DNA from: Acidobacteriaceae bacterium
Lineage (GTDB): Bacteria; Acidobacteriota; Terriglobia; Terriglobales; Acidobacteriaceae
Assembly (NCBI GenBank): GCA_025352065.1
Contig: JANXUC010000160.1
Location: 1-38,063, forward strand
DNA: 38,063 nt
Direction of reading: 5' to 3'
Each line of letters opens with the position of its first letter. Position 1 is the first letter of the stretch. Below, piece by piece: positions 31,601 through 38,063 of the stretch. A model generated the notes under the pieces. It made no database searches and was not told the origin of the DNA. It saw nothing but the letters and a program-made list of their open reading frames with translations. A program made the translations under genes and the position numbers.

Positions 31601-33108
31601 AGCTTCAGCAGGTACCGAATGGTGGAATAGAAATCCGTCGGCTCCAGCGTGCGGCTTTCAAGGCTTGTAGCGTCCTGATTCTCGTACAGCTTGATGTTGA
31701 ACTTTAGCCGGCCCACGCGAGAGAAATCGTACTTGCGCGGATCGAAGAACATGCCATGGAACAGCGATGTCGCCGTATCCAGCGTCGGCGGATCGCCGGG
31801 ACGCAGCTTACGGTAGATTTCGATCAACGCTTCCTGCGGCGTCTTCACCGCATCGCGGCGCAGCGTCTGGCTGATGACCGTGCCTACGTCGTCGCGCTCT
31901 GGGAAGAACAAGTTCATTTCGACAACGCTGGAATCCATCACCTTCGCCAAAATCTCTGGCGTGATTTCGGAATTCGCTTCCAGCAAGATGTCTCCGGTAG
32001 TCGTGTCGACGATATCGCTCGCCGCCCACGCACCCTCGAGATCAACCCCATCAATCTCGATTTCGGTGATCTTCGCTTTCTGAATGTCCTTCAGAATCGC
32101 CGCACTCACCTTGCGCCCGGAGTGAACAATCTCATCCCCAGACTTGGTCGCTACGCGATGCGTCAGCTTCATACCCAACAAATTTGTGGGCTTATCGGTA
32201 GCCGCATCGACGTTCCAAAACAGCTTCTTGGCACGAACTGTCAGGCGATCCACGGTATAGAACGTCCGCAGAATGTCTTCGCTGGAGCGCAACCCTAAAG
32301 CGCGAAGGAAGATCGTGCCCAGGAATTTCCGCTTGCGATCAATGCGGACATACAGCAAGTTCTTCTGGTCGTATTCGAACTCGACCCAAGATCCACGGTA
32401 CGGAATGATCTTCCCCAGGAAGTATCCCGGAGGCGCTTTCTCAAAGAACACGCCCGGCGAACGGTGCAACTGGCTGACGATTACGCGCTCGGTACCGTTC
32501 ACAATGAACGTACCGTTCTGCGTCATCAGCGGCACATCGCCAAAGAACACTTCCTGTTCCTTAATGTCACGAATGCTCTTGTTGCCGGTCTCCGCATCCT
32601 TTTCAAAGATGGTGAGACGCAGCGTAACCTTCAGCGGCGCGGAGTAGGTCATCCCGCGCTCTTCGCATTCGGTCACGTCATATTTCAACTGCAAGCCAAC
32701 CGGGTCGCCGCATTTGTTACAGAAGTCCGGCGTATTCGCATTGAACGTACCGCACTTGTTGCACAGCACTTCGCCCGGATGGAACGGGTCGGTGGTAATG
32801 GTGAATCCGCAGCTCTTACAAGTCGACCGGAGGTGATGCAGGCCCTTCAAGTGGCCGCACTTGCACTCCCAGTTACCAATGGCAAAATCTACGAATTCCA
32901 ATTTGGAAACATCGCGGAAGTCGGTGACCGGAAACACGGACTGGAATACGGCCTGCAGGCCTTCCTGGTCCCGCTCACTCGGCAGCCGATCCATTTGCAA
33001 AAAGCGGTCGTACGAACGCTTCTGCACTTCAATCAGGTTTGGAATGGCGATCGTCGCCGGAATCTTAGAAAAGTCAAAACGCTTACGGTAGGTGGTCTTC
33101 TTCGGCAT
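28648..33108 (-). CDS. rpoB: DNA-directed RNA polymerase subunit beta
   Basis: Beta forms the catalytic centre with beta' and is the rifampicin target. The 1486-residue product carries the rifampicin region [19 protein letters not shown] (Asp 585 corresponds to E. coli D516), then RPxxxG-type sequence with the usual sensitive residues His and Ser present. A segment at residues 80-135 absent from E. coli beta contains eight cysteines in four pairs (C82, C84, C97, C100, C116, C119, C130, C133), which look like two zinc sites in the protrusion/lobe region. I believe this insertion is shared by related acidobacteria, from memory. GGGAG lies eight bases before the ATG at 33108. Confidence 0.98.
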   Translation of the reverse strand: MPKKTTYRKRFDFSKIPATIAIPNLIEVQKRSYDRFLQMDRLPSERDQEGLQAVFQSVFPVTDFRDVSKLEFVDFAIGNWECKCGHLKGLHHLRSTCKSCGFTITTDPFHPGEVLCNKCGTFNANTPDFCNKCGDPVGLQLKYDVTECEERGMTYSAPLKVTLRLTIFEKDAETGNKSIRDIKEQEVFFGDVPLMTQNGTFIVNGTERVIVSQLHRSPGVFFEKAPPGYFLGKIIPYRGSWVEFEYDQKNLLYVRIDRKRKFLGTIFLRALGLRSSEDILRTFYTVDRLTVRAKKLFWNVDAATDKPTNLLGMKLTHRVATKSGDEIVHSGRKVSAAILKDIQKAKITEIEIDGVDLEGAWAASDIVDTTTGDILLEANSEITPEILAKVMDSSVVEMNLFFPERDDVGTVISQTLRRDAVKTPQEALIEIYRKLRPGDPPTLDTATSLFHGMFFDPRKYDFSRVGRLKFNIKLYENQDATSLESRTLEPTDFYSTIRYLLKLRKGIGQVDDIDHLGNRRVRAVGELMENQFRIGLVRMERAIKEKMSVYQEMSTAMPHDLVNAKPVMAAIREFFGSSQLSQFMDQTNPLSEITHKRRLSALGPGGLSRERAGFEVRDVHPTHYGRICPIETPEGPNIGLISSLSCFARINDYGFIESPYRKVKDGQVLDYVTVMNAGDSSLKVGDHIEEHELEKLNKDLKDKKKKQIEHEPFSFYLSAWEEDKHVIAQANVELDEKGRIVGDLVNARKSGNFVLINRTDVGYVDVSPKQLVSVAASLVPFLEHDDANRALMGANMQRQSVPLLVAAAPFVGTGMEGVTARDSGAVVLARRNGIIDSVDSERIIVRVEGEHHPMQLSREVGSDIYTLTKFKRSNQNTCINQKPIVVKGQRVVKGQVIADGPCTDSGELALGRNVLVAFMPWRGYNFEDAILVSEKLVKEDYYTSVHIEEFEIEARDTKLGPEEVTRDIPNVGESALRDLDESGVIRIGASIKAGDILVGKVTPKGETQLTPEEKLLRAIFGEKAGDVRDASLTCPPGIEGIVVDVKIFSRKGQEKDERAKMIEGQQIGKLDKNLSDEIRILTDERLKRLDALLGSKEVQADLHDERTNKRLLGKGNILDRDAIERISTRNLKRIKYADKDPRVNEQIDEIEEMTSRQIDVLKKIVNEKKEKLQKGDELPPGVIKLVKVYVAMKRKLSVGDKMAGRHGNKGVIARILPEEDLPHLADGTPVEIVLNPLGVPSRMNVGQLLETHLGWAAHELGKQVTELLAKYNKEEALRSELKAMFKDTQIAESFDDLTGEELFTAAKSFQGGFHFGSPVFDGARESEIKALLKQAGLPSSGKCDLYDGMTGDKFEQPVTVGYIYMLKLSHLVDDKIHARSIGPYSLITQQPLGGKAQFGGQRFGEMEVWALEAYGAAHILQELLTAKSDDVFGRTKIYEAIVKGEAAMQPGVPESFNVLVRELQSLCLDVELIKAGPRKPAALAAD

Positions 33109-33444
33109 TCAGAGGCTCCCAACTCGCAATGCGGCTGTCTGCCGCATGAGCGGTTCCGCTCAAAAAAAATCTCAACGCCCTCGGGACAACAATTCCCTAG
33201 GGCGCCGTTCGTGGCGCTCGTGCTTGATCGTATGTGTCGTTACGTACCAGTTGCTACAGGCCTGTCTCCGTCCCGCCTAGTTGCGGAACAGGTTGCCAAC
33301 AACCACTGCCGTATTCGGTCTCCGCCCGCTTCCCGCGGATTCGGACCGGCAGCTCTCTTCGGATGGGCGGAAGCGGTGTTATCTAGATGATAACACCGCT
33401 TCGCCGGATTCACCCGGAATATTTTTCGCCCACGCCGCCAGCCA
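33109..33444 (-). promoter_or_regulatory. Structured rplL-rpoB spacer with four hairpins
   Basis: This 336-base gap has no gene. It contains, from the rplL side: AAGCGGTGTTATC paired with its complement around five bases (33371-33401, 13 perfect pairs); an interrupted hairpin GCCCT-c-GGGA with TCCC-t-AGGGC (33177-33203); GAGCGG/CCGCTC around TT (33148-33161) with a T-run just upstream of it on the minus strand; and ATGCGGC/GCCGCAT (33129-33147) before the rpoB binding site. In E. coli this gap holds an attenuator and an RNase III site that set the ratio of L7/L12 to polymerase. A similar role here is inference. Confidence 0.55.
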
Positions 33445-33822
33445 CTACTTAACTTCGACGACAGCGCCAGCTTCCGTGAACTTCTTCTTGATGGTCTCGG
33501 CCTCGTCCTTGGAAACACCTTCCTTGATGTTCTTCGGCGCCCCATCGACCAGATCCTTGGCTTCCTTCAAGCCCAAAGCGGTCACTTCGCGTACGGCTTT
33601 GATTACATTGATCTTATTCGCGCCCACTTCCTTGAGCACAACGGTGAATTCCGTCTTCTCTTCCGCCGGAGCCGCTGCCGCTGCCCCGCCGCCCGCCATC
33701 ATGACCGGCGCTGCCGCTGCCGCAGACACGCCAAGCCGCTCTTCCAGCTTCTTCACCAACTGCGAGGCTTCCAGTAGCGACAAGCCTACGATCGATTCTT
33801 CCAACTGCGCCAAATCCGCCAT
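33445..33822 (-). CDS. rplL: 50S ribosomal protein L7/L12
   Basis: L7/L12 forms the flexible stalk that recruits translation GTPases. The 125-residue product has the N-terminal dimerisation helix pair ([22 protein letters not shown]), an Ala/Gly/Pro hinge (about 35-55), and the C-terminal domain with [22 protein letters not shown] and [13 protein letters not shown]. The length is normal. GGAG lies about nine bases before the ATG. It follows rplJ after a 247-base gap that holds an inverted repeat. Confidence 0.98.
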   Translation of the reverse strand: MADLAQLEESIVGLSLLEASQLVKKLEERLGVSAAAAAPVMMAGGGAAAAAPAEEKTEFTVVLKEVGANKINVIKAVREVTALGLKEAKDLVDGAPKNIKEGVSKDEAETIKKKFTEAGAVVEVK

Positions 33823-34003
33823 TGCTGTTCTCCGTTTTGATTTATCTAAATTTGGTTAAAACCGTTCATCTCATTACCGGTTCGCCTGGTTTCCAGTGCG
33901 CCCGTCCCGCCAACTCCACGCCAGACATCGTGCAATCGCGGACCGCGCAACCCCTGCTGCCGGTAACTCAATCTTTGCCGAATGTGAAATTTGGTAACTT
34001 TAT

Positions 34004-34071
34004 AATTTGTAATGTGAAACCCAAAGCCATTCGGCACAGAGTTAAATTACAAAATTACACATTACAAAATT
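34004..34071. repeat. AT-rich inverted repeat starting at the rplJ stop codon
   Basis: AATTTGTAATGTG (34004-34016) is the inverted copy of CACATTACAAAATT (34058-34071) with one bulged base. The right arm overlaps the rplJ stop codon (34070-34072). A 15-base direct repeat (34051-34065 and 34066-34080, 13 of 15 identical) covers the end of rplJ, so part of this is a duplication of the 3' end of the gene. Confidence 0.6.
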
Positions 34072-34603
34072 ACACATTCTGAAACTTGCCCTTCTCCACG
34101 CCCTGCCCAATCACCACGGCCACGTTGCGGCCAACAGCGTTGAGCACACGCGCCAACTGCGTACCCGGTGCATTCATCAACATCAGCAGCTTGGCATAAA
34201 TTTCTTCCTTCGACGGCAGCGCCGCAAGAGCATCGATTTCCTTCACGGAAATCGTTTTGCCATCCACCACGCCAGCCTTGAAAGCAAATTCCGGGTTGTC
34301 TTTTACGTACTTCGAAAGCGCCTTCGCCAGCGCAACCGGATCGCCTTTGGTGTACGCAATCGATGTCACGCCTGTCAGATTCGTCAGGCCCGCTTCGATC
34401 TTTGTACCCTTGGCCGCGCGTTCTGCCAACGTGTTCTTCACCACGCGATACTTCGCACCCGCTCCGCGAACCGCTTTGCGCAGTTCGAAATCCTGCGCCA
34501 CGGTTAACTTGTTGTAAGTGGCGACGATCGCGCTCGATACGCCCTTCAATTCTTCCGCCAGCTCGGCGGTCTGCTCAATCTTCTTTGCCTTGGTAACGGC
34601 CAT
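34070..34603 (-). CDS. rplJ: 50S ribosomal protein L10
   Basis: L10 anchors the L7/L12 dimers to the 50S stalk base and in many bacteria represses its own operon. The 177-residue product starts MAVTKAKKIEQTAELAEELK, has SSAIVATYNKLTVAQDFELRK and AGAKYRVVKNTLAERAAKG, and ends in the C-terminal helix that binds L12 (KLLMLMNAPGTQLARVLNAV). AAGGA lies about eight bases before the ATG. It follows rplA after 111 bases of AT-rich repeat sequence. Confidence 0.97.
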   Translation of the reverse strand: MAVTKAKKIEQTAELAEELKGVSSAIVATYNKLTVAQDFELRKAVRGAGAKYRVVKNTLAERAAKGTKIEAGLTNLTGVTSIAYTKGDPVALAKALSKYVKDNPEFAFKAGVVDGKTISVKEIDALAALPSKEEIYAKLLMLMNAPGTQLARVLNAVGRNVAVVIGQGVEKGKFQNV

Positions 34604-34638
34604 TTTTCGTCCTTTTCTACTTTCCAGATGTCGTCAAA

Positions 34639-34716
34639 AATTTGTGATTTGCGATTGGGTGATCTGAAAACCGAATCCCTCAAATCACAAATCGCTAAAT
34701 CGCCAAATCACAAATT
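34639..34716. repeat. AT-rich inverted repeat starting at the rplA stop codon
   Basis: AATTTGTGATTTGCGATT (34639-34656) is the inverted copy of 34698-34716 with one bulged base; the right arm overlaps the rplA stop codon (34715-34717). A second partial copy (AAATCACAAATCGC, 34682-34695) gives a direct repeat on the right side. The whole would form a long hairpin in the rplJ leader. Confidence 0.65.
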
Positions 34717-35428
34717 AACTTACAATTTTCGCCGCGGCTTCAATCGGCAACACGTCGATCCGAATCCCCGGACCCATGGTTGAACTCAGCGTTGCGCCCT
34801 TAATGTACTTGCCCTTCGCCGCCGCCGGCTTCGCTTTAATCACGCTGGAAATCAGCGTAGTAGCGTTGTCCACCAGCTTCTCCGGCGTAAACGAAATCTT
34901 TCCTACCGGCGAATGCACCAGCCCAGTCTTATCGGTGCGGAACTCAACTTTACCGGCCTTGATTTCTCGAATCGCATTGGCAACATCGAGAGTCACGGTT
35001 CCGGTCTTCGGATTCGGCATCAAGCCCTTCGGACCCAGCACTTTACCCAAACGGCCCACCGATTTCATCATGTCCGGCGTGGTGATAAGAGCGTCGAAGT
35101 CCGTCCAGTTCTCTTTCTGGATCTTCTCCACCATCTCCTCGCCGCCAAACAGATCGGCGCCAGCCGCCTCGGCCTCGCGCAGCTTTTCACCCGCCGCGAT
35201 CACCAGGACCTTCTTGGCCTTACCGAGCCCGTGTGGCAGCACAACCGTGCCACGCACCATTTGATCCGCGTGCTTCGGATCGACGCCAAGACGCAGCGTC
35301 ACTTCCACGGTCTCGTCAAACTTGCTGAATTTAACTTTTTGCAGAAGCGGTACAGCTTCCTGCAGGATGTACGGTCTCGCTTCCACTTGCTTGCGAGCCT
35401 TGGCTACATTCTTACTAACCTTCTTCAT
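34715..35428 (-). CDS. rplA: 50S ribosomal protein L1
   Basis: L1 forms the mobile stalk that moves deacylated tRNA out of the E site, and often represses translation of the rplK-rplA mRNA. The 237-residue product starts [20 protein letters not shown] and includes [48 protein letters not shown] and [19 protein letters not shown]. The frame extends nine codons further, but GAGGA about eight bases before ATG 35428 fixes the start. Confidence 0.98.
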   Translation of the reverse strand: MKKVSKNVAKARKQVEARPYILQEAVPLLQKVKFSKFDETVEVTLRLGVDPKHADQMVRGTVVLPHGLGKAKKVLVIAAGEKLREAEAAGADLFGGEEMVEKIQKENWTDFDALITTPDMMKSVGRLGKVLGPKGLMPNPKTGTVTLDVANAIREIKAGKVEFRTDKTGLVHSPVGKISFTPEKLVDNATTLISSVIKAKPAAAKGKYIKGATLSSTMGPGIRIDVLPIEAAAKIVS

Positions 35429-35521
35429 CGCGCTTTTCCTCGTCTCCCACCGCACCGCCGTAAACCGGCGAACCGTGGTTGTATGGACTGAACTGACTAA
35501 TGGTTAACCACTTACAAAACT

Positions 35522-35547
35522 GTCATCCTGAGCGCAGCGAAGGACCC
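35522..35547. repeat. Dispersed palindromic repeat between rplK and rplA
   Basis: The element begins GTCATCCTGAGC and ends GAAGGACCC. TCCT (35526-35529) pairs with AGGA (35541-35544), GA faces GA, GC pairs with GC, and the loop is GCA. This is the same design as at 422-448. The rest of the 181-base rplK-rplA gap shows nothing else I recognise. Confidence 0.6.
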
Positions 35548-35609
35548 CTACATCCTCAACTTCGAAACGCCCTCTCAGGCTTTCTTGCCGCACAGCGGTT
35601 CTGACTTGC

Positions 35610-36041
35610 CTACCCCACAACCTCAAGACCCATGGACCGCGCCGTTCCGCGAATGCTCTTGATGGCTGCTTCCACCGATGCCGCATTCAGATCCGGCATC
35701 TTTTGTTTAGCGATCTCTTCAATCTGCTTCGCCGTAACCTTGCCAACCTTATCCTTATTCGGAACGCCAGAACCCTTCGCAATCCCCGCCGCGCGCTTCA
35801 ACAGAACCGCTGCCGGAGGCGTTTTAGTGATAAAGGTGAACGTGCGGTCACTGTAGACCGTGATCACAACTGGAACAATCAGCCCGTCGAGTTCTTTCTG
35901 GCTGGTTCGCGCGTTGAATTGTTTGCAGAACTCCATTATGTTAACCTGCGCCTGACCAAGCGCGGGGCCAACTGGAGGAGCCGGCGTTGCCTTACCTGCT
36001 GCGATTTGCAGCTTGACTGAACCTGTTACTTTCTTCGCCAT
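35610..36041 (-). CDS. rplK: 50S ribosomal protein L11
   Basis: L11 binds 23S rRNA at the GTPase centre and is needed for RelA activation and thiostrepton action. The 143-residue product has [20 protein letters not shown] (proline-rich N-terminal switch region), [31 protein letters not shown] and the C-terminal rRNA-binding part ending [14 protein letters not shown]. The length is normal. The ATG at 36041 has only a weak GGAA upstream. Confidence 0.98.
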   Translation of the reverse strand: MAKKVTGSVKLQIAAGKATPAPPVGPALGQAQVNIMEFCKQFNARTSQKELDGLIVPVVITVYSDRTFTFITKTPPAAVLLKRAAGIAKGSGVPNKDKVGKVTAKQIEEIAKQKMPDLNAASVEAAIKSIRGTARSMGLEVVG

Positions 36042-36140
36042 TCTGTTCCGTTTTCAGTCCGCAAGGCCAGGTCTAGGATTTTCGGCCTGGACACCTGCAG
36101 ACGTCCCTTTCGTAAACTTCAGAACTCTTGTTTCAAACTT

Positions 36141-36237
36141 GTCATTCCGAACGGCTGAATCGCGAGGATTCTGCTTTCGGGCTTCAACTAGGAAACCGGG
36201 TGCCCCATCCTTGTCGCGCTCTTTGCGACAGGGCGGG
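36141..36237. repeat. Two repeat elements in the nusG-rplK spacer
   Basis: The 212-base gap holds an imperfect member of the dispersed family (36141-36171: GTCATTCCGA at one end, GAGGATTC at the other, short CG/CG inner stem) and, from about 36203 to 36237, a hairpin whose arms TTGTCGC (36211-36217) and GCGACAG (36225-36231) extend imperfectly to CCCC and GGGCGGG. I recall the second as a repeat seen in other acidobacterial genomes; this was not checked. Confidence 0.5.
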
Positions 36238-36253
36238 AGACGCGGACCCAAGC

Positions 36254-36904
36254 CTACGACAAAACTTTCTCGACCTGTCCAAACTCCAACTCCACCGGCG
36301 TCGACCGCCCAAAAATCGTAACCATAACCTTCAGCGTCTCGCGATCTTCGTTGACATCGTCCACCACGCCCGTAAACGTTGCGAACGCGCCTTCCGTGAT
36401 GCGCACGGTTTCGTTCTTCTCGTACTTAACCTTCAGCCGCGGCTTGTCTTTGCTGACCGCCACGCGGTTCACAATCTGATCGACTTCTTCCGCCGAAAGC
36501 GGCGTCGGCTGCTGCCCCGTTCCAACGAATCCAGTCACGCGCGGCGTCGCCTTCACCACGTGCCAAACATCGTCGTTCATGTCCATTTCCACCAGCACGT
36601 AGCCCGGATACAGCATGCGCTCGCTGGTGTATTTCTTGCCGTTGCGGACCTCGGTCACCGATTCAGTCGGGATCAGCACGCGGCCAATCTTGTTCTGCAA
36701 CGCGAACGCCTGCACTCGCGATTCCAGCGACTCTCTTACCTTGCGCTCAAACCCCGAATACGCGTGCAAAATGTACCACCGCATATGCGCATTGATCGGC
36801 GCTTCCGCAGGTACTTCAGTCGTCGGAGCCGTCGTCGCATCCGAAACAGACGCGGGCAAAGGCGCTGCTGGTGTCTCAGGTTCGTTGCTGATTTCTTCCG
36901 GCAT
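36254..36904 (-). CDS. nusG: Transcription termination/antitermination protein NusG
   Basis: NusG binds RNA polymerase and links it to Rho or to the ribosome. The NGN domain starts at about residue 40 ([20 protein letters not shown]) and contains [15 protein letters not shown] and [13 protein letters not shown]. The C-terminal KOW domain follows ([19 protein letters not shown] through [11 protein letters not shown]). In front is an Ala/Pro/Thr-rich arm of about 35-40 residues that E. coli NusG lacks. I chose ATG 36904 (216 residues); GTG 36934 would add ten residues. secE ends 45 bases upstream. Confidence 0.95.
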   Translation of the reverse strand: MPEEISNEPETPAAPLPASVSDATTAPTTEVPAEAPINAHMRWYILHAYSGFERKVRESLESRVQAFALQNKIGRVLIPTESVTEVRNGKKYTSERMLYPGYVLVEMDMNDDVWHVVKATPRVTGFVGTGQQPTPLSAEEVDQIVNRVAVSKDKPRLKVKYEKNETVRITEGAFATFTGVVDDVNEDRETLKVMVTIFGRSTPVELEFGQVEKVLS

Positions 36905-36948
36905 AGTTTCTCTCAAATCCTGCTTGGCCTTCACCTAACTTGGCTGCA

Positions 36949-37212
36949 CTAATGCTTCGCGAAGTAGCGGAACATCCGGTCCACTCCACTCCCCAGAATC
37001 AAATCTACCGCCCAAAAATACGCCGCAAACAAGAAGACGGTAATGATCACGACCGCCGTCGTAGCACGCACTTCCTTCAAGGAAGGCGTGGTCACCTTCT
37101 TCATTTCCGTGCGTACGTCATGGTAAAAATCCCGGATCTTGTCGGGCCACGACTTTACCTGCTCGACCAGAGCATTGTCGCTCCGCGTTGCGACGGCTTC
37201 CGTTTTTGCCAT
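36949..37212 (-). CDS. secE: Preprotein translocase subunit SecE
   Basis: SecE clamps SecY in the protein translocation channel. The 87-residue product has the amphipathic helix and hinge typical of short SecE (DFYHDVRTEMKKVTTPSLKEV) followed by one membrane helix (TAVVIITVFLFAAYFWAVDL). ATG 37212 has GAGGAG upstream; the extension to 37233 lies before that site. It lies between tRNA-Trp and nusG, a common order. Confidence 0.95.
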   Translation of the reverse strand: MAKTEAVATRSDNALVEQVKSWPDKIRDFYHDVRTEMKKVTTPSLKEVRATTAVVIITVFLFAAYFWAVDLILGSGVDRMFRYFAKH

Positions 37213-37264
37213 AACCTCACTCCTCAATTCCACGAACCCGGCTGACTGCCCGGCCGATCAAATC

Positions 37265-37340
37265 TGGCAGGGGCGGAGGGATTCGAACCCCCAAGTTCGG
37301 TTTTGGAGACCGACAGTTTAGCCGTTGAGCTTACGCCCCT
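37265..37340 (-). tRNA. tRNA-Trp (anticodon CCA)
   Basis: On the minus strand the acceptor arm AGGGGCG (37340-37334) pairs with CGCCCCT (37275-37269), followed by discriminator G and an encoded CCA end (37267-37265). The anticodon arm TCGGT/ACCGA holds the loop CTCCAAA with anticodon CCA. The T arm contains GGTTCGAATCC. It lies between rpmG and secE, as in many bacteria. Confidence 0.97.
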
Positions 37341-37351
37341 GTTTCAAAAAC

Positions 37352-37501
37352 CTACTTAACTTCCTTGTGCGGCGTGTGCTTCCGGCAGCGAGGGCAGAAC
37401 TTCTTGAACTCCAAACGTGCCGTCGTCGTCTTACGGTTCTTGGTCGTCGAGTAATTCCGCTCTTTGCAATCCGCGCACTGCAACTGACAAATCTCTCGCA
37501 T
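37352..37501 (-). CDS. rpmG: 50S ribosomal protein L33 (zinc-binding type)
   Basis: The 49-residue product reads [20 protein letters not shown] at the start and ends TPHKEVK. It has two CxxC pairs (C9/C12 and C36/C39), so this is the zinc-binding form. The central [16 protein letters not shown] is typical of L33. GGGAG lies about six bases before the ATG at 37501. It is 11 bases upstream of tRNA-Trp and follows tuf. Confidence 0.95.
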   Translation of the reverse strand: MREICQLQCADCKERNYSTTKNRKTTTARLEFKKFCPRCRKHTPHKEVK

Positions 37502-37531
37502 CGCTTACTCCCAATCCTTCAGCTCGTGTAG

Positions 37532-37551
37532 CGCGAGCATTCCTGCTCGCG
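37532..37551. repeat. REP-like palindrome between tuf and rpmG
   Basis: CGCGAGCA (37532-37539) pairs perfectly with TGCTCGCG (37544-37551) around TTCC. The flank GTAGCGC on the left resembles the palindrome at 3990-4014. It sits five bases after the tuf stop codon without a T-run. Confidence 0.55.
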
Positions 37552-37555
37552 GCCT

Positions 37556-38063
37556 TTACTTCACAATCTCGCTAATCGTTCCCGCACCCACCGTGTGACC
37601 GCCTTCGCGAATCGCGAAACGCAATCCCTTATCCATGGCCACCGGCGTGATCAGTTCAATCTCCAGAGCAACGTTGTCGCCAGGCATCACCATCTCCGTG
37701 CCCGCTGGCAACTCCGCTACTCCCGTCACGTCGGTCGTACGGAAGTAGAACTGTGGACGATACCCCTTAAAGAACGGTGTATGACGTCCGCCTTCTTCCT
37801 TCGTCAAAATGTAGACTTCCGCCTTGAACTTCGTGTGCGGCAGGATCGACCCCGGCTTCGCGATCACCATCCCGCGTTCCACGTCGTCCTTGCCAATACC
37901 ACGCAGCAACAGGCCAGCATTATCGCCCGCCAAACCTTCATCCAGCGACTTCTTGAACATTTCAATACCCGTGACCACCGTCTTGCGCGTGTCGCGGAAG
38001 CCCACGATTTCCACTTCCTCGCCGACTTTCGTCTTGCCACGCTCGATACGGCCCGTCACCACT
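37556..38063 (-). CDS. tuf: Elongation factor Tu, C-terminal part (cut by window edge)
   Basis: EF-Tu brings aminoacyl-tRNA to the ribosome. The visible 168-169 residues are domains 2 and 3: [41 protein letters not shown], then [15 protein letters not shown] and [10 protein letters not shown], ending with the family's usual C-terminus ([18 protein letters not shown]). The G domain lies beyond the window edge, and the frame is open at the last base. It heads the leftward cluster tuf-rpmG-tRNA-secE-nusG. Confidence 0.97.
   Translation of the reverse strand, partial: VVTGRIERGKTKVGEEVEIVGFRDTRKTVVTGIEMFKKSLDEGLAGDNAGLLLRGIGKDDVERGMVIAKPGSILPHTKFKAEVYILTKEEGGRHTPFFKGYRPQFYFRTTDVTGVAELPAGTEMVMPGDNVALEIELITPVAMDKGLRFAIREGGHTVGAGTISEIVK

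Noticed and set aside
33148-33169. Intrinsic terminator (GAGCGG/CCGCTC hairpin next to eight A/T bases) between rplL and rpoB
   Set aside because: On the coding (minus) strand the T-run comes before the stem, so it cannot act as a standard terminator; on the plus strand the run is A.

Overview
The window looks like chromosomal DNA of an Acidobacteriota bacterium, probably class Terriglobia. This is inferred from the GC-rich coding, the style of the lipoprotein and PQQ-propeller genes, the dispersed GGCTAAAGCC palindromes and the RpoB N-terminal zinc-ribbon insertion. No database was consulted. I see no CRISPR array, insertion sequence, prophage or rRNA.

Layout. Positions 1-450 hold a broken GNAT acetyltransferase and the start of an unidentified gene. 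Positions 513-6097 (+) hold ligA, coupled by a TTGA overlap to a Tat/lipoprotein glycoamylase-like (PF10091) gene, then a lipoprotein with an Ig-like domain and a PQQ-type beta-propeller. A convergent HIT hydrolase (-) is followed by rpsA (+) with a clear sigma70-type promoter and a structured leader. Positions 8.9-11.2 kb are an accessory island: a NYN-domain nuclease (-) faces a DUF4172/Fic AMP-transferase (+) across an intergenic region with five alternating copies of an 11-bp operator, the last covering the fic start codon. Positions 11.3-17.2 kb hold an S9 peptidase, a nitronate monooxygenase-like flavoprotein, a scrambled remnant of an arsD-arsA locus and a MOSC protein. Two CRP-type palindromes lie in this stretch. 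Positions 17.2-21.7 kb hold two small carboxypeptidase-regulatory-like exported proteins (one probably frameshifted), a LysW-like zinc ribbon with an acidic tail, an M28 peptidase, a rhomboid protease, an alpha/beta hydrolase and an ABM-fold monooxygenase. Pyruvate kinase and a BrkB/YihY membrane protein follow.

From 24.3 kb to the right edge the minus strand carries the transcription-translation cluster, read right to left: tuf (cut by the edge), rpmG, tRNA-Trp, secE, nusG, rplK, rplA, rplJ, rplL, rpoB, rpoC, closed by a strong intrinsic terminator. The gene order is conventional, but almost every spacer contains a hairpin. Two AT-rich inverted repeats begin exactly at the rplA and rplJ stop codons, four hairpins fill the 336-bp rplL-rpoB gap, and dispersed repeats sit in the nusG-rplK and rplK-rplA gaps.

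The most interesting signals are: (1) the five-site operator in front of fic; (2) a dispersed palindrome family with a constant design, an outer stem, GA facing GA, then an inner stem, with one copy that also carries the GGCTAAAGCC palindrome as its core; (3) the rearranged ars remnant with one arsA piece inverted; (4) the stop-codon-anchored inverted repeats of the ribosomal protein operon.
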